Both the position numbers and the translations under genes were made by a program. From Paenibacillus sp. J5C2022 (GTDB taxonomy: Bacteria > Bacillota > Bacilli > Paenibacillales > Paenibacillaceae): a DNA stretch of 39,877 bases. Of the stretch, positions 6,545 to 14,855 are shown piece after piece. Under the pieces are notes generated by a model that saw only the letters and a program-made list of their open reading frames with translations, searched no databases and was not told the DNA's origin. The stretch's first letter is position 1; each line of letters opens with the position of its first letter. Location of the stretch: the NCBI RefSeq assembly GCF_025567625.1, contig NZ_JAOQJC010000058.1, positions 1 to 39,877 of the forward strand, read 5' to 3'.

Positions 6545-7660
6545 ATGCCGCAGCCAAAATACATTATGAAGCTGGACAAGATTGCAGAAATTCCGGAGCG
6601 CGAGCGGGAACTGCTAAAGCCAATTACGGAGAAGTTCGCGTTCAGGGTGAACGATTATTACTTGTCGTTGATCGATTGGAGTGATCCCGACGATCCAATC
6701 CGCAGGCTCGTTATTCCGAACGAAGGCGAGCTGATGGAATACGGCAAGTGGGATGCCTCGGACGAGGAAGCCAATTACGTCGTGCCGGGCTGCCAGCATA
6801 AGTACCGGACGACCGCGCTGCTTATCGTATCGGAAGTATGCGGGGCGTATTGCCGCTATTGCTTCCGCAAGCGGCTGTTCCGCAATGACGTGAAGGAAGC
6901 CGTCTCCAATGTGGAGCCGGGACTCGCATACATTGAAGAGCATCCCGAGATTAACAACGTGTTGCTGACGGGAGGAGACAGCCTGATTCTGGGCACGCCG
7001 AAGCTTCGGACCATCTTCGAACGGCTGCGCAGCATCGACCATGTGAAGATTATCCGTCTGGGAAGCAAGATCCCGGTGTTCAATCCGATGCGCATCTATG
7101 AAGATGAAGCGCTGCTGCAGCTCATCTCGGAATTCTCTACCCCGGAGAAGCGAATCTATGTCATGGCCCATATCAATCACCCGAGGGAGATTACGGAGGA
7201 GGCGAAGCGCGGCTTCGAGGCGCTGCACAACGCGGGAGCGATCGTCGTGAATCAGACGCCGATCATCCGGGGCATTAACGACGATCCCCAAGTACTGTCT
7301 GAGCTGCTGGATCAGCTGTCATGGGCGGGCGTAACGCCGTATTACTTCTTTATTAACCGCCCGGTTGCGGGCAATCGCGACTTTGTCGTATCGCTTGAGC
7401 GGGCGTACCGGGTAGTCGAGGAAGCCAAGGCTATGACGAGCGGTCTCGGCAAGCGGGTCAGACTGTCGATGAGTCATTCCTCCGGCAAGATCGAGATACT
7501 GGCGATTGAGGGCGGCAAGGCCTACTTGAAGTATCATCAGTCGCGAGAGGGGCAATATGGGCAATTCATGGTGTTGGATTGTCCGGAAGATGCGGCATGG
7601 TTCGACGACTTGCCGGGCAGCGAGCGTTATTGGCAGGCGAAGGAAGCGGCTACCGTCTAG
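6545..7660 (+). CDS. KamA-family radical SAM enzyme (lysine 2,3-aminomutase-like)
   Basis: Radical SAM protein of 371 residues. The cluster-binding motif is Cys99-x3-Cys103-x2-Cys106 in CGAYCRYCFRKR. Family members (lysine 2,3-aminomutase, glutamate 2,3-aminomutase, EpmB) move an amino group using PLP and a 5'-deoxyadenosyl radical. It is shorter than classical KamA (about 415-470) and I do not find the PGGGGK motif holding the PLP lysine; a conserved-looking SHSSGKIEIL occurs instead near residue 315. Substrate is therefore uncertain. ATG 6545 follows GAGGAGGAG. No beta-lysine acetyltransferase (ablB) is adjacent. Upstream is a c-di-AMP riboswitch, which would suit osmolyte (N-acetyl-beta-lysine) synthesis. 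The 3' end overlaps the convergent nucleotidase gene by 11 bp. Confidence 0.82.
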   Translation: MPQPKYIMKLDKIAEIPERERELLKPITEKFAFRVNDYYLSLIDWSDPDDPIRRLVIPNEGELMEYGKWDASDEEANYVVPGCQHKYRTTALLIVSEVCGAYCRYCFRKRLFRNDVKEAVSNVEPGLAYIEEHPEINNVLLTGGDSLILGTPKLRTIFERLRSIDHVKIIRLGSKIPVFNPMRIYEDEALLQLISEFSTPEKRIYVMAHINHPREITEEAKRGFEALHNAGAIVVNQTPIIRGINDDPQVLSELLDQLSWAGVTPYYFFINRPVAGNRDFVVSLERAYRVVEEAKAMTSGLGKRVRLSMSHSSGKIEILAIEGGKAYLKYHQSREGQYGQFMVLDCPEDAAWFDDLPGSERYWQAKEAATV

Positions 7661-9311
7661 GTACTGAGCCACCGGACACACAGGGGGAACAGGCCTCCAC
7701 ATCCGCCGGATAGTGGATAGGGAGGCCTGCCAGCTTCTGCGGCTCGGTCTCAGCGGGCTTGCTCTCTTCCGCTATGCGTCCTTCCAGCGACGGGCTGGCC
7801 GTACCGAGATGCTGGATGTAGGCGGTTAGAGCCTCGTCGAGGGAGCCGAACATGCCGGCTTGCGGATAGCCGCCCAGCATCGTGTATTCATCGCCCCCGG
7901 CTGCCAGGAAGTCGTTCGTGGCCAGCGTGTAGATGGCGTCGTCCTTCAGCGGCATGCCGCCGATCATGACGTCGTGGACGCGATTGCCCTTCTCTCCGGC
8001 AGAATCGATCTTGAAGCTCATGCCGCCAACTTGCGGGAATGCGCCCCTTGGATGGGGATAATCGGCTACGCCGTTCTCCAGCGCTTCTCTCATATGTCTG
8101 CCCTTCACTTCCAGCGTCACAATCTGGTTGCCGAATGGAAGCACAGTAATGATCTCTCCATTGGTAATAACTCCTTCATCGATAGAAGAGCGTATGCCTC
8201 CGCCGTTCATCAGCGCGACATCCGCTCCTGTCACATGGAGCAGGGCGTCTGCAATGAGGTTGCCGAGATTGGTCTCTCCTGCGCGTACGAACTCTCGCTC
8301 TCCCTCCAGATGCACCGCCGCAGTCCCGACCTCTTCCGCCAATATATGCTCCTGCTTCTTCTGAATGACAGCGACAAGCTCCGCAACCTTCGCGTTAGGG
8401 GCAATTACCGCTGCCGACTCTGCATTCAGCAGCTTGGCGTCTCTCTTCACCAAGCGGCCTTGCTCTACCCACAGATCGACGACGCCGACATGCTGCGTAT
8501 ATTCGCCGGTACTGGCGATGAGCGTCCCGCCTTCCGTCTCCAGCCCTTCCTCCAGAACGGTATGGCTATGTCCATCGATGAAGAGATCGATGCCCTTCAC
8601 CTGCTGCGCAACGCGAAGGCTTGTATCGGCGCTGGACTCGTCAACACCGAGATGAGCGAGCGCGATGATAATGTCCGCTTTCGGCGCCAGCTCATCCACG
8701 ATCAGCCGTGCTTCCTTTACGGGGTCCGTGAAGGCGATGCCCTTCACGTTGCCGGGGTGCGACTTGTAAGCTGTCTCGGGAGTGGACAGTCCGAATATGC
8801 CCAGCTTGATTCCTGCGATTTCTCTCATCATATAGGGATCGAATATCCGTTCACCCGCTTCGTTCCTAACGTTAGCGCTTATAATCGGGAAATTCAGCTG
8901 CCTGGAGAGCGCAAGCAGATGGTCCGTGCCGTAATTGAATTCGTGGTTGCCCGGCGCCATCGCATCGTAACTCATACCGTTCATGGCCTGGACGACACTC
9001 TTGCCGCCTACGAGCGTAGCGAAGGTTGTGCCGTGAATGGCATCGCCGGCATCCAGGAAGAGCGTATGAGGATTCGCTTCCCTGTAGGCATCCACGATGC
9101 CCGCGATTTTGGCGAAGCCAAGCTCCCCGTGCGAGCCTTCCGTCGCGCGCGCATGCATATCGTTCGTGTGAAGTATCGTAATGTGAGCAGAGGCGGCAGG
9201 CTGGCTGTTTTCGTCGACCGAAGCTGCAGCGCTGCGGACAACAACGAGCGAAAGCATCAAGCATGCGACTATCCATACCCAGACCCAGCGTCTTCTTACC
9301 ATGGCCATCAT
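7650..9311 (-). CDS. Secreted 5'-nucleotidase / 2',3'-cyclic phosphodiesterase (UshA/YfkN family)
   Basis: Extracytoplasmic nucleotide scavenging: removes phosphate from nucleotides. 553 residues. A signal peptide spans about residues 6-30 (arginines, then a long hydrophobic run ending near SAAAS). The calcineurin-like metallophosphatase domain (about 43-270) shows ILHTNDMHA, DAGDAIHG, PGNHEFNYG, AHLG and DGHSHT. The C-terminal 5'-nucleotidase domain (about 330-510) shows ETNLGNLIADA, NGGGIR and TNDFLAAGGDEY. No LPXTG sorting signal is present, so it is probably released or loosely bound. The ATG at 9311 has GGAGGG seven bases upstream. It is divergent from deoC: together they would allow salvage of extracellular nucleotides and deoxyribose. 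Confidence 0.92.
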   Translation of the reverse strand: MMAMVRRRWVWVWIVACLMLSLVVVRSAAASVDENSQPAASAHITILHTNDMHARATEGSHGELGFAKIAGIVDAYREANPHTLFLDAGDAIHGTTFATLVGGKSVVQAMNGMSYDAMAPGNHEFNYGTDHLLALSRQLNFPIISANVRNEAGERIFDPYMMREIAGIKLGIFGLSTPETAYKSHPGNVKGIAFTDPVKEARLIVDELAPKADIIIALAHLGVDESSADTSLRVAQQVKGIDLFIDGHSHTVLEEGLETEGGTLIASTGEYTQHVGVVDLWVEQGRLVKRDAKLLNAESAAVIAPNAKVAELVAVIQKKQEHILAEEVGTAAVHLEGEREFVRAGETNLGNLIADALLHVTGADVALMNGGGIRSSIDEGVITNGEIITVLPFGNQIVTLEVKGRHMREALENGVADYPHPRGAFPQVGGMSFKIDSAGEKGNRVHDVMIGGMPLKDDAIYTLATNDFLAAGGDEYTMLGGYPQAGMFGSLDEALTAYIQHLGTASPSLEGRIAEESKPAETEPQKLAGLPIHYPADVEACSPCVSGGSVPRR

Positions 9312-9348
9312 TGATCATCCCTCCAGCTTATTTAGCATTCGGTTCTCA

Positions 9349-9383
9349 GGGTGTATCTATTCGGCTAAGACCGGGGTGTATCT
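9349..9383. promoter_or_regulatory. Direct repeat GGGTGTATCT in the nucleotidase-deoC divergent region
   Basis: GGGTGTATCT occurs at 9349-9358 and again at 9374-9383, 25 bp apart, between two divergent genes of related metabolism. Possible operator; no regulator is assigned. Confidence 0.3.
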
Positions 9384-9421
9384 GTAATAAGATTCCAAAG
9401 GTATTGTAAATACTAGGAAAG

Positions 9422-9450
9422 TTGAGCTTTGGGCAAGCGTCCCGTATAAT
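9422..9450 (+). promoter_or_regulatory. Sigma-A promoter of deoC
   Basis: TTGAGC (9422-9427), 17-bp spacer, perfect TATAAT (9445-9450), 54 bp before the deoC start. Confidence 0.75.
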
Positions 9451-9503
9451 GAAACCACATTGAACGAATCAGAACAGCAGAACAGAACAGGGAGGCAAAT
9501 GCC

Positions 9504-10193
9504 ATGGATCGTGCATTACAAGCATCGGCGGAGAGCATAGCGGCGATGATCGATCATACATTGTTGAAGGCCGACGCTACGGCGGCGGAGATTGGGAAGC
9601 TGTGCGAGGAAGCGCGGGACTATTCGTTCGCTACCGTATGCGTCAATGCCGGCTGGGTGAAGCTTGCCGCGGAAGAGCTGAAGGGGTCCGCTGTCGGCGT
9701 GACGACGGTAGTCGGATTCCCGCTTGGTGCGACAAGTTCGGCGTCCAAGGCGTTCGAAGCCGCTCAAGCGATCGCGGACGGTGCGACGGAAGTGGATATG
9801 GTGCTCAATATCGGCAAGCTGAAGTCGGGCGATCTGGAGGCGGTGGAGGCGGATATTGCAGCCGTCGCGGAAGCGTGCAAAGGCAAGGCGGCGCTGAAGG
9901 TCATACTGGAGACGGGCATGCTGACGGATGAGGAGAAGGTTGCGGCATGCGAGCTGTCCAAGCGCGCGGGAGCGGACTTCGTGAAGACATCGACCGGATT
10001 CGGGAAAGGCGGAGCCACGACAGCGGACATTGCACTGATGCGAAGCACGGTCGGGCCAGAGCTCGGCGTGAAGGCATCGGGAGGCGTTCGCGATCTGGAG
10101 ACGGCGCAGGCGATGATTGCGGCAGGGGCGACGAGAATCGGCGCCAGTTCCAGCATCGCAATCGTGACCGGCGGCAGGGGTGAAGGGTACTGA
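9504..10193 (+). CDS. deoC: Deoxyribose-phosphate aldolase
   Basis: Class I aldolase that splits 2-deoxyribose 5-phosphate into glyceraldehyde 3-phosphate and acetaldehyde in deoxynucleoside breakdown; cytoplasmic. 229 residues, normal for the family. The Schiff-base lysine is Lys161 in DFVKTSTGFG, with the second active-site lysine Lys190 in GVKASGG; IDHTLLK (16-22) and VVGFPLG are also typical. GGAGG (9491-9495) lies eight bases before ATG 9504, and a good promoter lies upstream. It is monocistronic, lacking the usual deoxyribose operon partners here, but divergent from a 5'-nucleotidase that would generate its upstream substrates outside the cell. Confidence 0.95.
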   Translation: MDRALQASAESIAAMIDHTLLKADATAAEIGKLCEEARDYSFATVCVNAGWVKLAAEELKGSAVGVTTVVGFPLGATSSASKAFEAAQAIADGATEVDMVLNIGKLKSGDLEAVEADIAAVAEACKGKAALKVILETGMLTDEEKVAACELSKRAGADFVKTSTGFGKGGATTADIALMRSTVGPELGVKASGGVRDLETAQAMIAAGATRIGASSSIAIVTGGRGEGY

Positions 10194-10445
10194 CAGGATG
10201 CGGATGCTGAATAGGCATGCCGGATGATACCAATAGCTCAATCGCCAATGCGCGATAGGGATTCGAAGGCTCATCGTGCACTCAACCTGTACATATAGCA
10301 TAAGGGCAGTCGGGAAACGGCCGTAATCGACCGCTGTCCCGGCTGCCCGAGTAATGGCTTGTAAGTTCCGGGGTCCCCGTAAAGGACCCAGTAGGCTTCG
10401 AAGCAGAGCCCCACTTCGTGGGGCTTTATGGCATGTCTGCATTCG
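10194..10445 (+). terminator. Convergent intergenic region with hairpin terminator (10407-10427)
   Basis: A long imperfect hairpin (GGGCAG near 10304 with CTGCCC near 10343) is followed by a compact stem AGCCCCAC/GTGGGGCT (10407-10425) and TTTAT. It separates deoC from the convergent epimerase-like gene. No open frame of interest was seen. Confidence 0.5.
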
Positions 10446-11321
10446 TTACACGCGGCTAATCACGAAGTTGCAGGAGCGCGTCTCTCCGGCTTCCAGCAAG
10501 ACCAGCTCTTCCTGACGGTTCAGCTCACCCGTCTCGGCCATCCACGGCTCTACGCAGACGAAGGGACGATCCTTCACCGACCACAGCACAACATATTTGA
10601 AGGAATCGTCATAGCGAAGTCGCACCTTCACGCCATCGCGAATCGGGAAGGCGATCTCGCTCTTCCTGGCGTCCAGCAGGCAGACGGATTCCACCAGATT
10701 CTCCAGATCGACTACGCCGGTGAACGGCTTCTCCACGTTGTCGTTGTAATCCACATAGCGCGTGGCGTCGGTGTCGTACGGGATCGCTTTGCTGCCTTCA
10801 ATGGCGAAGTAAGGGTGGAATCCTGCATAGAACGGCATAGCGCCGGAGCCCGCTTGTCCGCAATTGCGGTAGTGCTGGCGAGTATGCAGCTCACCGCCGA
10901 TAAGCGCGTATGTAAATTCCAGCTCGAAGTTGAAGGGATAAGCAGCCAGCGTCTCCTCGTTGCTGCGCAGGCGCAGCGTGACCGACGCTTCTCCGTTCGT
11001 ACTCGTGCCGACAACTTCCCATGGCGATGTGCGCGCGACGCCGTGATTGGCCATCTCGTAACGTGTGCCTTCCCATTCGTAGCTCTTATTCTCCAGTTGG
11101 CCGCAGATGGGGAATAGGATGGGATTGCCTCCCCGAATATTGGCGGTAGGGTGCTCGAAGGTCGCTTTGTCCAGATAGAAGAGCTCTTCTCCGTGCAACT
11201 GGCAGCCGATGACGATGCCGCCCCGTTCCGGGCAGACCCGCACGCTGGACGAGGTGCCCGGCTCCTTCAACTCGTATATTGTATACGTATCCTCATATGT
11301 GCTTACTTCAAATTGACTCAC
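10446..11321 (-). CDS. Aldose 1-epimerase family protein (galactose mutarotase-like)
   Basis: Probable interconversion of alpha and beta anomers of an aldose or sugar phosphate in the cytoplasm; exact sugar unknown. The family's beta-sandwich landmarks are present: ILFPICGQL, the histidine in MANHGVAR, the second histidine in AGFHPYF, and the C-terminal glutamate in CVEPW. The GTG start at 11321 (291 residues) is chosen because GGAGG lies eight bases upstream; the ATG at 11327 would be only two bases from that site. A GalM-like and a hexose-6-phosphate epimerase-like role cannot be distinguished from motifs alone. It is transcribed alone, next to the foldase gene. Confidence 0.8.
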   Translation of the reverse strand: MSQFEVSTYEDTYTIYELKEPGTSSSVRVCPERGGIVIGCQLHGEELFYLDKATFEHPTANIRGGNPILFPICGQLENKSYEWEGTRYEMANHGVARTSPWEVVGTSTNGEASVTLRLRSNEETLAAYPFNFELEFTYALIGGELHTRQHYRNCGQAGSGAMPFYAGFHPYFAIEGSKAIPYDTDATRYVDYNDNVEKPFTGVVDLENLVESVCLLDARKSEIAFPIRDGVKVRLRYDDSFKYVVLWSVKDRPFVCVEPWMAETGELNRQEELVLLEAGETRSCNFVISRV

Positions 11322-11385
11322 AATCATAACCTCCATCAAAAAAATAAACGTTACGTTCTATTTTGACTGAAGCGAAGCAATGAGT

Positions 11386-11436
11386 AAAGGGCCGATTGGA
11401 TGAAGATACGGGGGTATCCTCAATCAATCGGCCCGG
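11386..11436 (-). terminator. Terminator of the PrsA-like gene
   Basis: GGGCCGATTG (11389-11398) pairs with CAATCGGCCC (11425-11434) around an inner GATAC/GTATC stem. On the minus strand it is followed by TTTACTC just past the stop codon at 11457. Confidence 0.6.
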
Positions 11437-11456
11437 ATTGCGATGATAACGGCGTA

Positions 11457-12635
11457 TTATTCCGCCGAAGTATCGCTGCTTTCGTTGCTTTCGCTGCCTG
11501 CTTTCTCGGCAGCTTCCGATTCCTCCTCAAGCGTATTCGAGATGACGGCTTTCTCGCGCTTCTCCTGCAGCCACGCATTGGACAGCGGATTGGCTTCCTG
11601 GGTGAGCAGCATCGTGCGGATCGCTTCCTTCTTCTCCTCGAAGACCGGTTCCGAAGCGGCCTTGCTGTCCGTCTTCTTAATGATGTGATAACCGAAGCTC
11701 GACTGGACGATATCGCTCACTTCGTTCACCTCAAGGGCGAAGGCCGCATCCTCGAATTCCTTCACCATCTGGCCTCTTCCGAAGAAGTTCAGATCTCCGC
11801 CGGCAACAGCAGACCCTTCATCCTTGGATTTCTCCTTCGCCAGCTCTCCGAAGTCCGCGCCGCCTTCCAGCTCGGCAACTATCGCTTTCGCTTCTTCTTC
11901 CGTCTCTACAAGAATGTGGGAAGCGCGGATTTGCTCCGGAGTGGACCAGGTCGCTTTATTCTGGTCGAAATATTGCTGTACTTCTTCATCGGTTACATCG
12001 GTCTGCGGCTCCAGCAGCTTGATCAGCAACGTCTGCATGCGCATGTCATCGCGCAGCTGCTCCTCCGTAATGCCCGCTTGCATCAATTGCATATCGAACA
12101 CTTCCTGGGACGGGAAGCTGAGCTTCAAAGCTTCAAGCTGATTGGTCACGTCCTCATCCGTAATCGCAACGCTCGCCGCATCCGCTTCCTGGCGGACCAG
12201 CTCTTCCGTAATCATGTTATCCAGCGTGGCGGCACCGTAACGCTTCACCATGAATTCGTACAGATCTTCCTTCTTAATATTCGTGCCGTTCACTGTCGCC
12301 ACATTGCTGTTGTCCGCGCCGAACGGCGGCTTCACGATGACGACGGCCAGCGCGACGACGAGCGCTGCGGACAAGAGGATCCACCCCCAAGGGCTCTTCT
12401 TGACGACAGGAGCCGGCGGTTCCGCCGGAATGGCAGGTGCGGCCGCGATAGCTGAAGCGGCGGCTACCTCGTCTTCCGGATGATGCTTGTCCGTCTCTTT
12501 CTCTTCTTCGGACAAGGCAGGCTGCCCGGCGGCAGGCCCGGTTTCCTCCTCGTACGTGTAGCGCTCTTTCTTGACGGACTGCTCGTCCGCTTGATCCCCT
12601 TTATTCTCGTTGTTCAGCGAATCCTTGTTATTCAT
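11457..12635 (-). CDS. Membrane-anchored PrsA/SurA-type foldase with parvulin domain
   Basis: Extracytoplasmic peptidyl-prolyl isomerase that should help secreted proteins fold. 392 residues. Residues 1-80 are acidic and Ala/Pro-rich; one transmembrane segment spans about 83-101; then a SurA_N-like helical region (about 113-230) and one parvulin domain (about 236-322) with ASHILVETEEEA, GGDLNFFGRGQMV and FGYHIIK. The C-terminal tail is rich in Glu and Ser. Classical PrsA is a lipoprotein with a lipobox; this protein has none and instead carries a long, presumably cytoplasmic leader before the anchor. Start ATG 12635 with AAGGGAG about eight bases upstream. Secreted proteins nearby (nucleotidase, solute-binding lipoprotein) are possible clients, by inference. 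Confidence 0.85.
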   Translation of the reverse strand: MNNKDSLNNENKGDQADEQSVKKERYTYEEETGPAAGQPALSEEEKETDKHHPEDEVAAASAIAAAPAIPAEPPAPVVKKSPWGWILLSAALVVALAVVIVKPPFGADNSNVATVNGTNIKKEDLYEFMVKRYGAATLDNMITEELVRQEADAASVAITDEDVTNQLEALKLSFPSQEVFDMQLMQAGITEEQLRDDMRMQTLLIKLLEPQTDVTDEEVQQYFDQNKATWSTPEQIRASHILVETEEEAKAIVAELEGGADFGELAKEKSKDEGSAVAGGDLNFFGRGQMVKEFEDAAFALEVNEVSDIVQSSFGYHIIKKTDSKAASEPVFEEKKEAIRTMLLTQEANPLSNAWLQEKREKAVISNTLEEESEAAEKAGSESNESSDTSAE

Positions 12636-12753
12636 CCTGTAGGCTCCCTTCGAATTTACAGTTTCTACATTACTATAACAAATGCTGTTCCAAAAAACCT
12701 TAATCTTAAATAAAAAAAAGCTTGCGGGAAATGTCGAATCTTAAGCAAGCAAT

Positions 12754-12762
12754 TGCTATACT
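12754..12762 (+). promoter_or_regulatory. Extended -10 promoter of the MHYT-GGDEF-EAL gene
   Basis: TGC-TATACT, with a weak TCGAAT 17 bp upstream of TATACT. It lies about 45 bp before the GTG at 12806 and downstream of the alternative ATG at 12731, supporting the later start. Confidence 0.5.
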
Positions 12763-12805
12763 ATTAATGCACATGGCAGGACTGAGTAATATTGGAGGTT
12801 ATATC

Positions 12806-14827
12806 GTGGTCCAAATACAAGGAAGCTACAACGGCTGGATTGTAGCGCTATCATTTATAATCGCTCTATTCACCTCGTATTCCGCATTGAACTTATGCTA
12901 TCGAATTTCGCAATCCAGAGGGAACGCCAGACTTGTGTGGCTGGCGGTATCCAGTATCGTCATGGGGAGTGGTGTATGGACGATGCACTTCGTCGGCATG
13001 CTGGCCTTTCATATCCGGATCGACGTGCAATACAATCTTCCACTGACCCTATTGTCGATTCTGGCCAGCGTCCTCGCATCTCTTCTCGCTTTCTACGTTA
13101 CAATGGCGACAGCCGTCACGAAAACCCGGCTGTTGTCGGGAAGCCTGCTAATGGGAATCGGTATTGTCACGATGCATTATACCGGTATGGCTTCCATGAA
13201 TACTCCTTACATGACGATTCAATACGATCCCGTCTTATGGCTTATCTCCGCAATCATTGCCGTGGCGTCATCTTACGCGGCGCTCTATCTGTTCATCCGA
13301 TTCCGCCGTCTGAGCGGGAAGATTCCGCTGAAGCTGCTTGCCGCCGTCTCCATGGGCGTCGCGATTGCCGGCATGCATTATACCGGGATGGAGGCGGCTT
13401 CGTTCTGGTGTGCGACTCCGGAGCAGATGATGGCGGCATTGGAGCAGGGGATGGATACGGAGCTGCTCATTGCGATTTCCTCCGTTATGATGCTCATGAT
13501 CGCGACGACGATGCTGGCATTGTATTGGGAGCGGCTGCTGCTCAAGCGAATGGCGTACCACGATCCTCTGACCGGACTGCCGAACAGGCACGCGATGAAC
13601 CAGTTTTTCGACGAGAAGCTGAAGGTGGGCGAGAGCAATGCCGTTCTGTTCATCGATCTGGATCAGTTCAAGCTGGTGAACGATACGTTCGGTCACGACA
13701 TCGGGGACATGCTGGTGCAAGAGGCGGGCACTCGCCTGCAGGGCTTCGCGAAGGGGAACGGCCGACACATCTTCCGGCTTGGGGGAGACGAATTCCTTGT
13801 CGTACTGGAAGAGATGGAGGATTATCGCCTCGTGGAAGGGTTGGCGGAAGAACTGCTGGAGGAGCTTAGAATGCCCTATGTTCTGGAGGGGAATGAGTTG
13901 TATGTGACGGGAAGCGTCGGCATCAGCTACTCCCCACAGCATGGGACAAGCCGCAGCGCGCTGCTGAAGGCGGCGGACACAGCGCTGTATTATGCCAAGA
14001 GCCTGGGCAAGAACCAATATCTAGCTTTTCACGCTGAGCTGGATACGAGGCTTGCAAGGAGGATGGAGATCGAACAAGGACTGCGCACTGCGCTCATGCA
14101 CAAGCAATTAGCGACCTACTACCAGCCGAAGTGGAACGCGGCTACGAACCGGCCGGTCGGATTCGAGGCGTTGCTGCGCTGGACGCATCCGAAGCTTGGC
14201 GCCGTCTCGCCGGAGGAGTTCATCCCGATAGCGGAGGAATCCGGACTCATTGTGCCCATCACCAGATGGGTGCTGGAGCAAGCCTGCCGCGATTGCATGT
14301 CGTGGAACGACAATGGGGGCAAGAAGCTTGGCGTCTCCGTCAATCTGCCCGTGCATGTATTCGAGACTTACGGGCTCAACGATATGGTCATGAGTGCGCT
14401 GGGCAATTCCGGCCTGCCGCCGGAATTGCTGGAGCTGGAATTGACGGAAGCGGCGATTATGCAGCAGTCTTCCGAGGTGCGCAAGCAGCTTCGCCCGCTG
14501 CAGGAAGCGGGAGTGCGCGTCTCCATGGACAACTTCGGAGCCGGCAATACGTTCCTCGGCTCTGTGGGCAGCATCCCGTTCCATGCGCTTAAGATCGACA
14601 GACAATATATGAGGGAATACGAATCTCCGTCCAATCGGGCGATTGTAAGCAGCATCATCTCGCTCGCGAGCCAGTTGAACGTGCAGTTGATCGCGGAAGG
14701 GGTGGAGACGGAGGAGCAGCTGGCTTACTTGCGCGAGGCGGGTTGTTCCATTATGCAGGGATATTACTTCAAGAAGCCGATGCCCCGCGACGAAGTGAGC
14801 GACTGGCTGAGCGGCTTGACGGCATAA
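12806..14827 (+). CDS. MHYT-GGDEF-EAL membrane protein, cyclic di-GMP metabolism
   Basis: 673 residues. An N-terminal MHYT sensor has seven helices with the metal-binding signatures MHFVGM (60-65), MHYTGM (123-128) and MHYTGM (190-195), proposed in the literature to bind copper and sense a gas such as O2 or NO. The GGDEF domain (about 250-410) has an intact GGDEF at 326-330 and no RxxD inhibitory site. The EAL domain (about 425-670) has EAL at 454-456 and Glu631 in AEGVE, but the DDFG motif reads DNFG (575-578), so phosphodiesterase activity may be weak. The GTG start has GGAGGT six bases upstream and suits the MHYT fold. The hybrid kinase gene follows after 28 bp, probably in one operon. Confidence 0.9.
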   Translation: MVQIQGSYNGWIVALSFIIALFTSYSALNLCYRISQSRGNARLVWLAVSSIVMGSGVWTMHFVGMLAFHIRIDVQYNLPLTLLSILASVLASLLAFYVTMATAVTKTRLLSGSLLMGIGIVTMHYTGMASMNTPYMTIQYDPVLWLISAIIAVASSYAALYLFIRFRRLSGKIPLKLLAAVSMGVAIAGMHYTGMEAASFWCATPEQMMAALEQGMDTELLIAISSVMMLMIATTMLALYWERLLLKRMAYHDPLTGLPNRHAMNQFFDEKLKVGESNAVLFIDLDQFKLVNDTFGHDIGDMLVQEAGTRLQGFAKGNGRHIFRLGGDEFLVVLEEMEDYRLVEGLAEELLEELRMPYVLEGNELYVTGSVGISYSPQHGTSRSALLKAADTALYYAKSLGKNQYLAFHAELDTRLARRMEIEQGLRTALMHKQLATYYQPKWNAATNRPVGFEALLRWTHPKLGAVSPEEFIPIAEESGLIVPITRWVLEQACRDCMSWNDNGGKKLGVSVNLPVHVFETYGLNDMVMSALGNSGLPPELLELELTEAAIMQQSSEVRKQLRPLQEAGVRVSMDNFGAGNTFLGSVGSIPFHALKIDRQYMREYESPSNRAIVSSIISLASQLNVQLIAEGVETEEQLAYLREAGCSIMQGYYFKKPMPRDEVSDWLSGLTA

Positions 14828-14855
14828 CGATGAAGGATTCGAAGGGGGATGCCCG

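Noticed and set aside
7860..9314. 484-aa plus-strand frame antisense to the nucleotidase
   Set aside because: No ribosome binding site or recognised motif; the minus frame has a signal peptide and complete metallophosphatase motifs.
12722..12805. Earlier start (TTG 12722 or ATG 12731) for the MHYT protein
   Set aside because: These codons lie upstream of the extended -10 promoter and have no ribosome binding site; GTG 12806 has GGAGGT at ideal distance.
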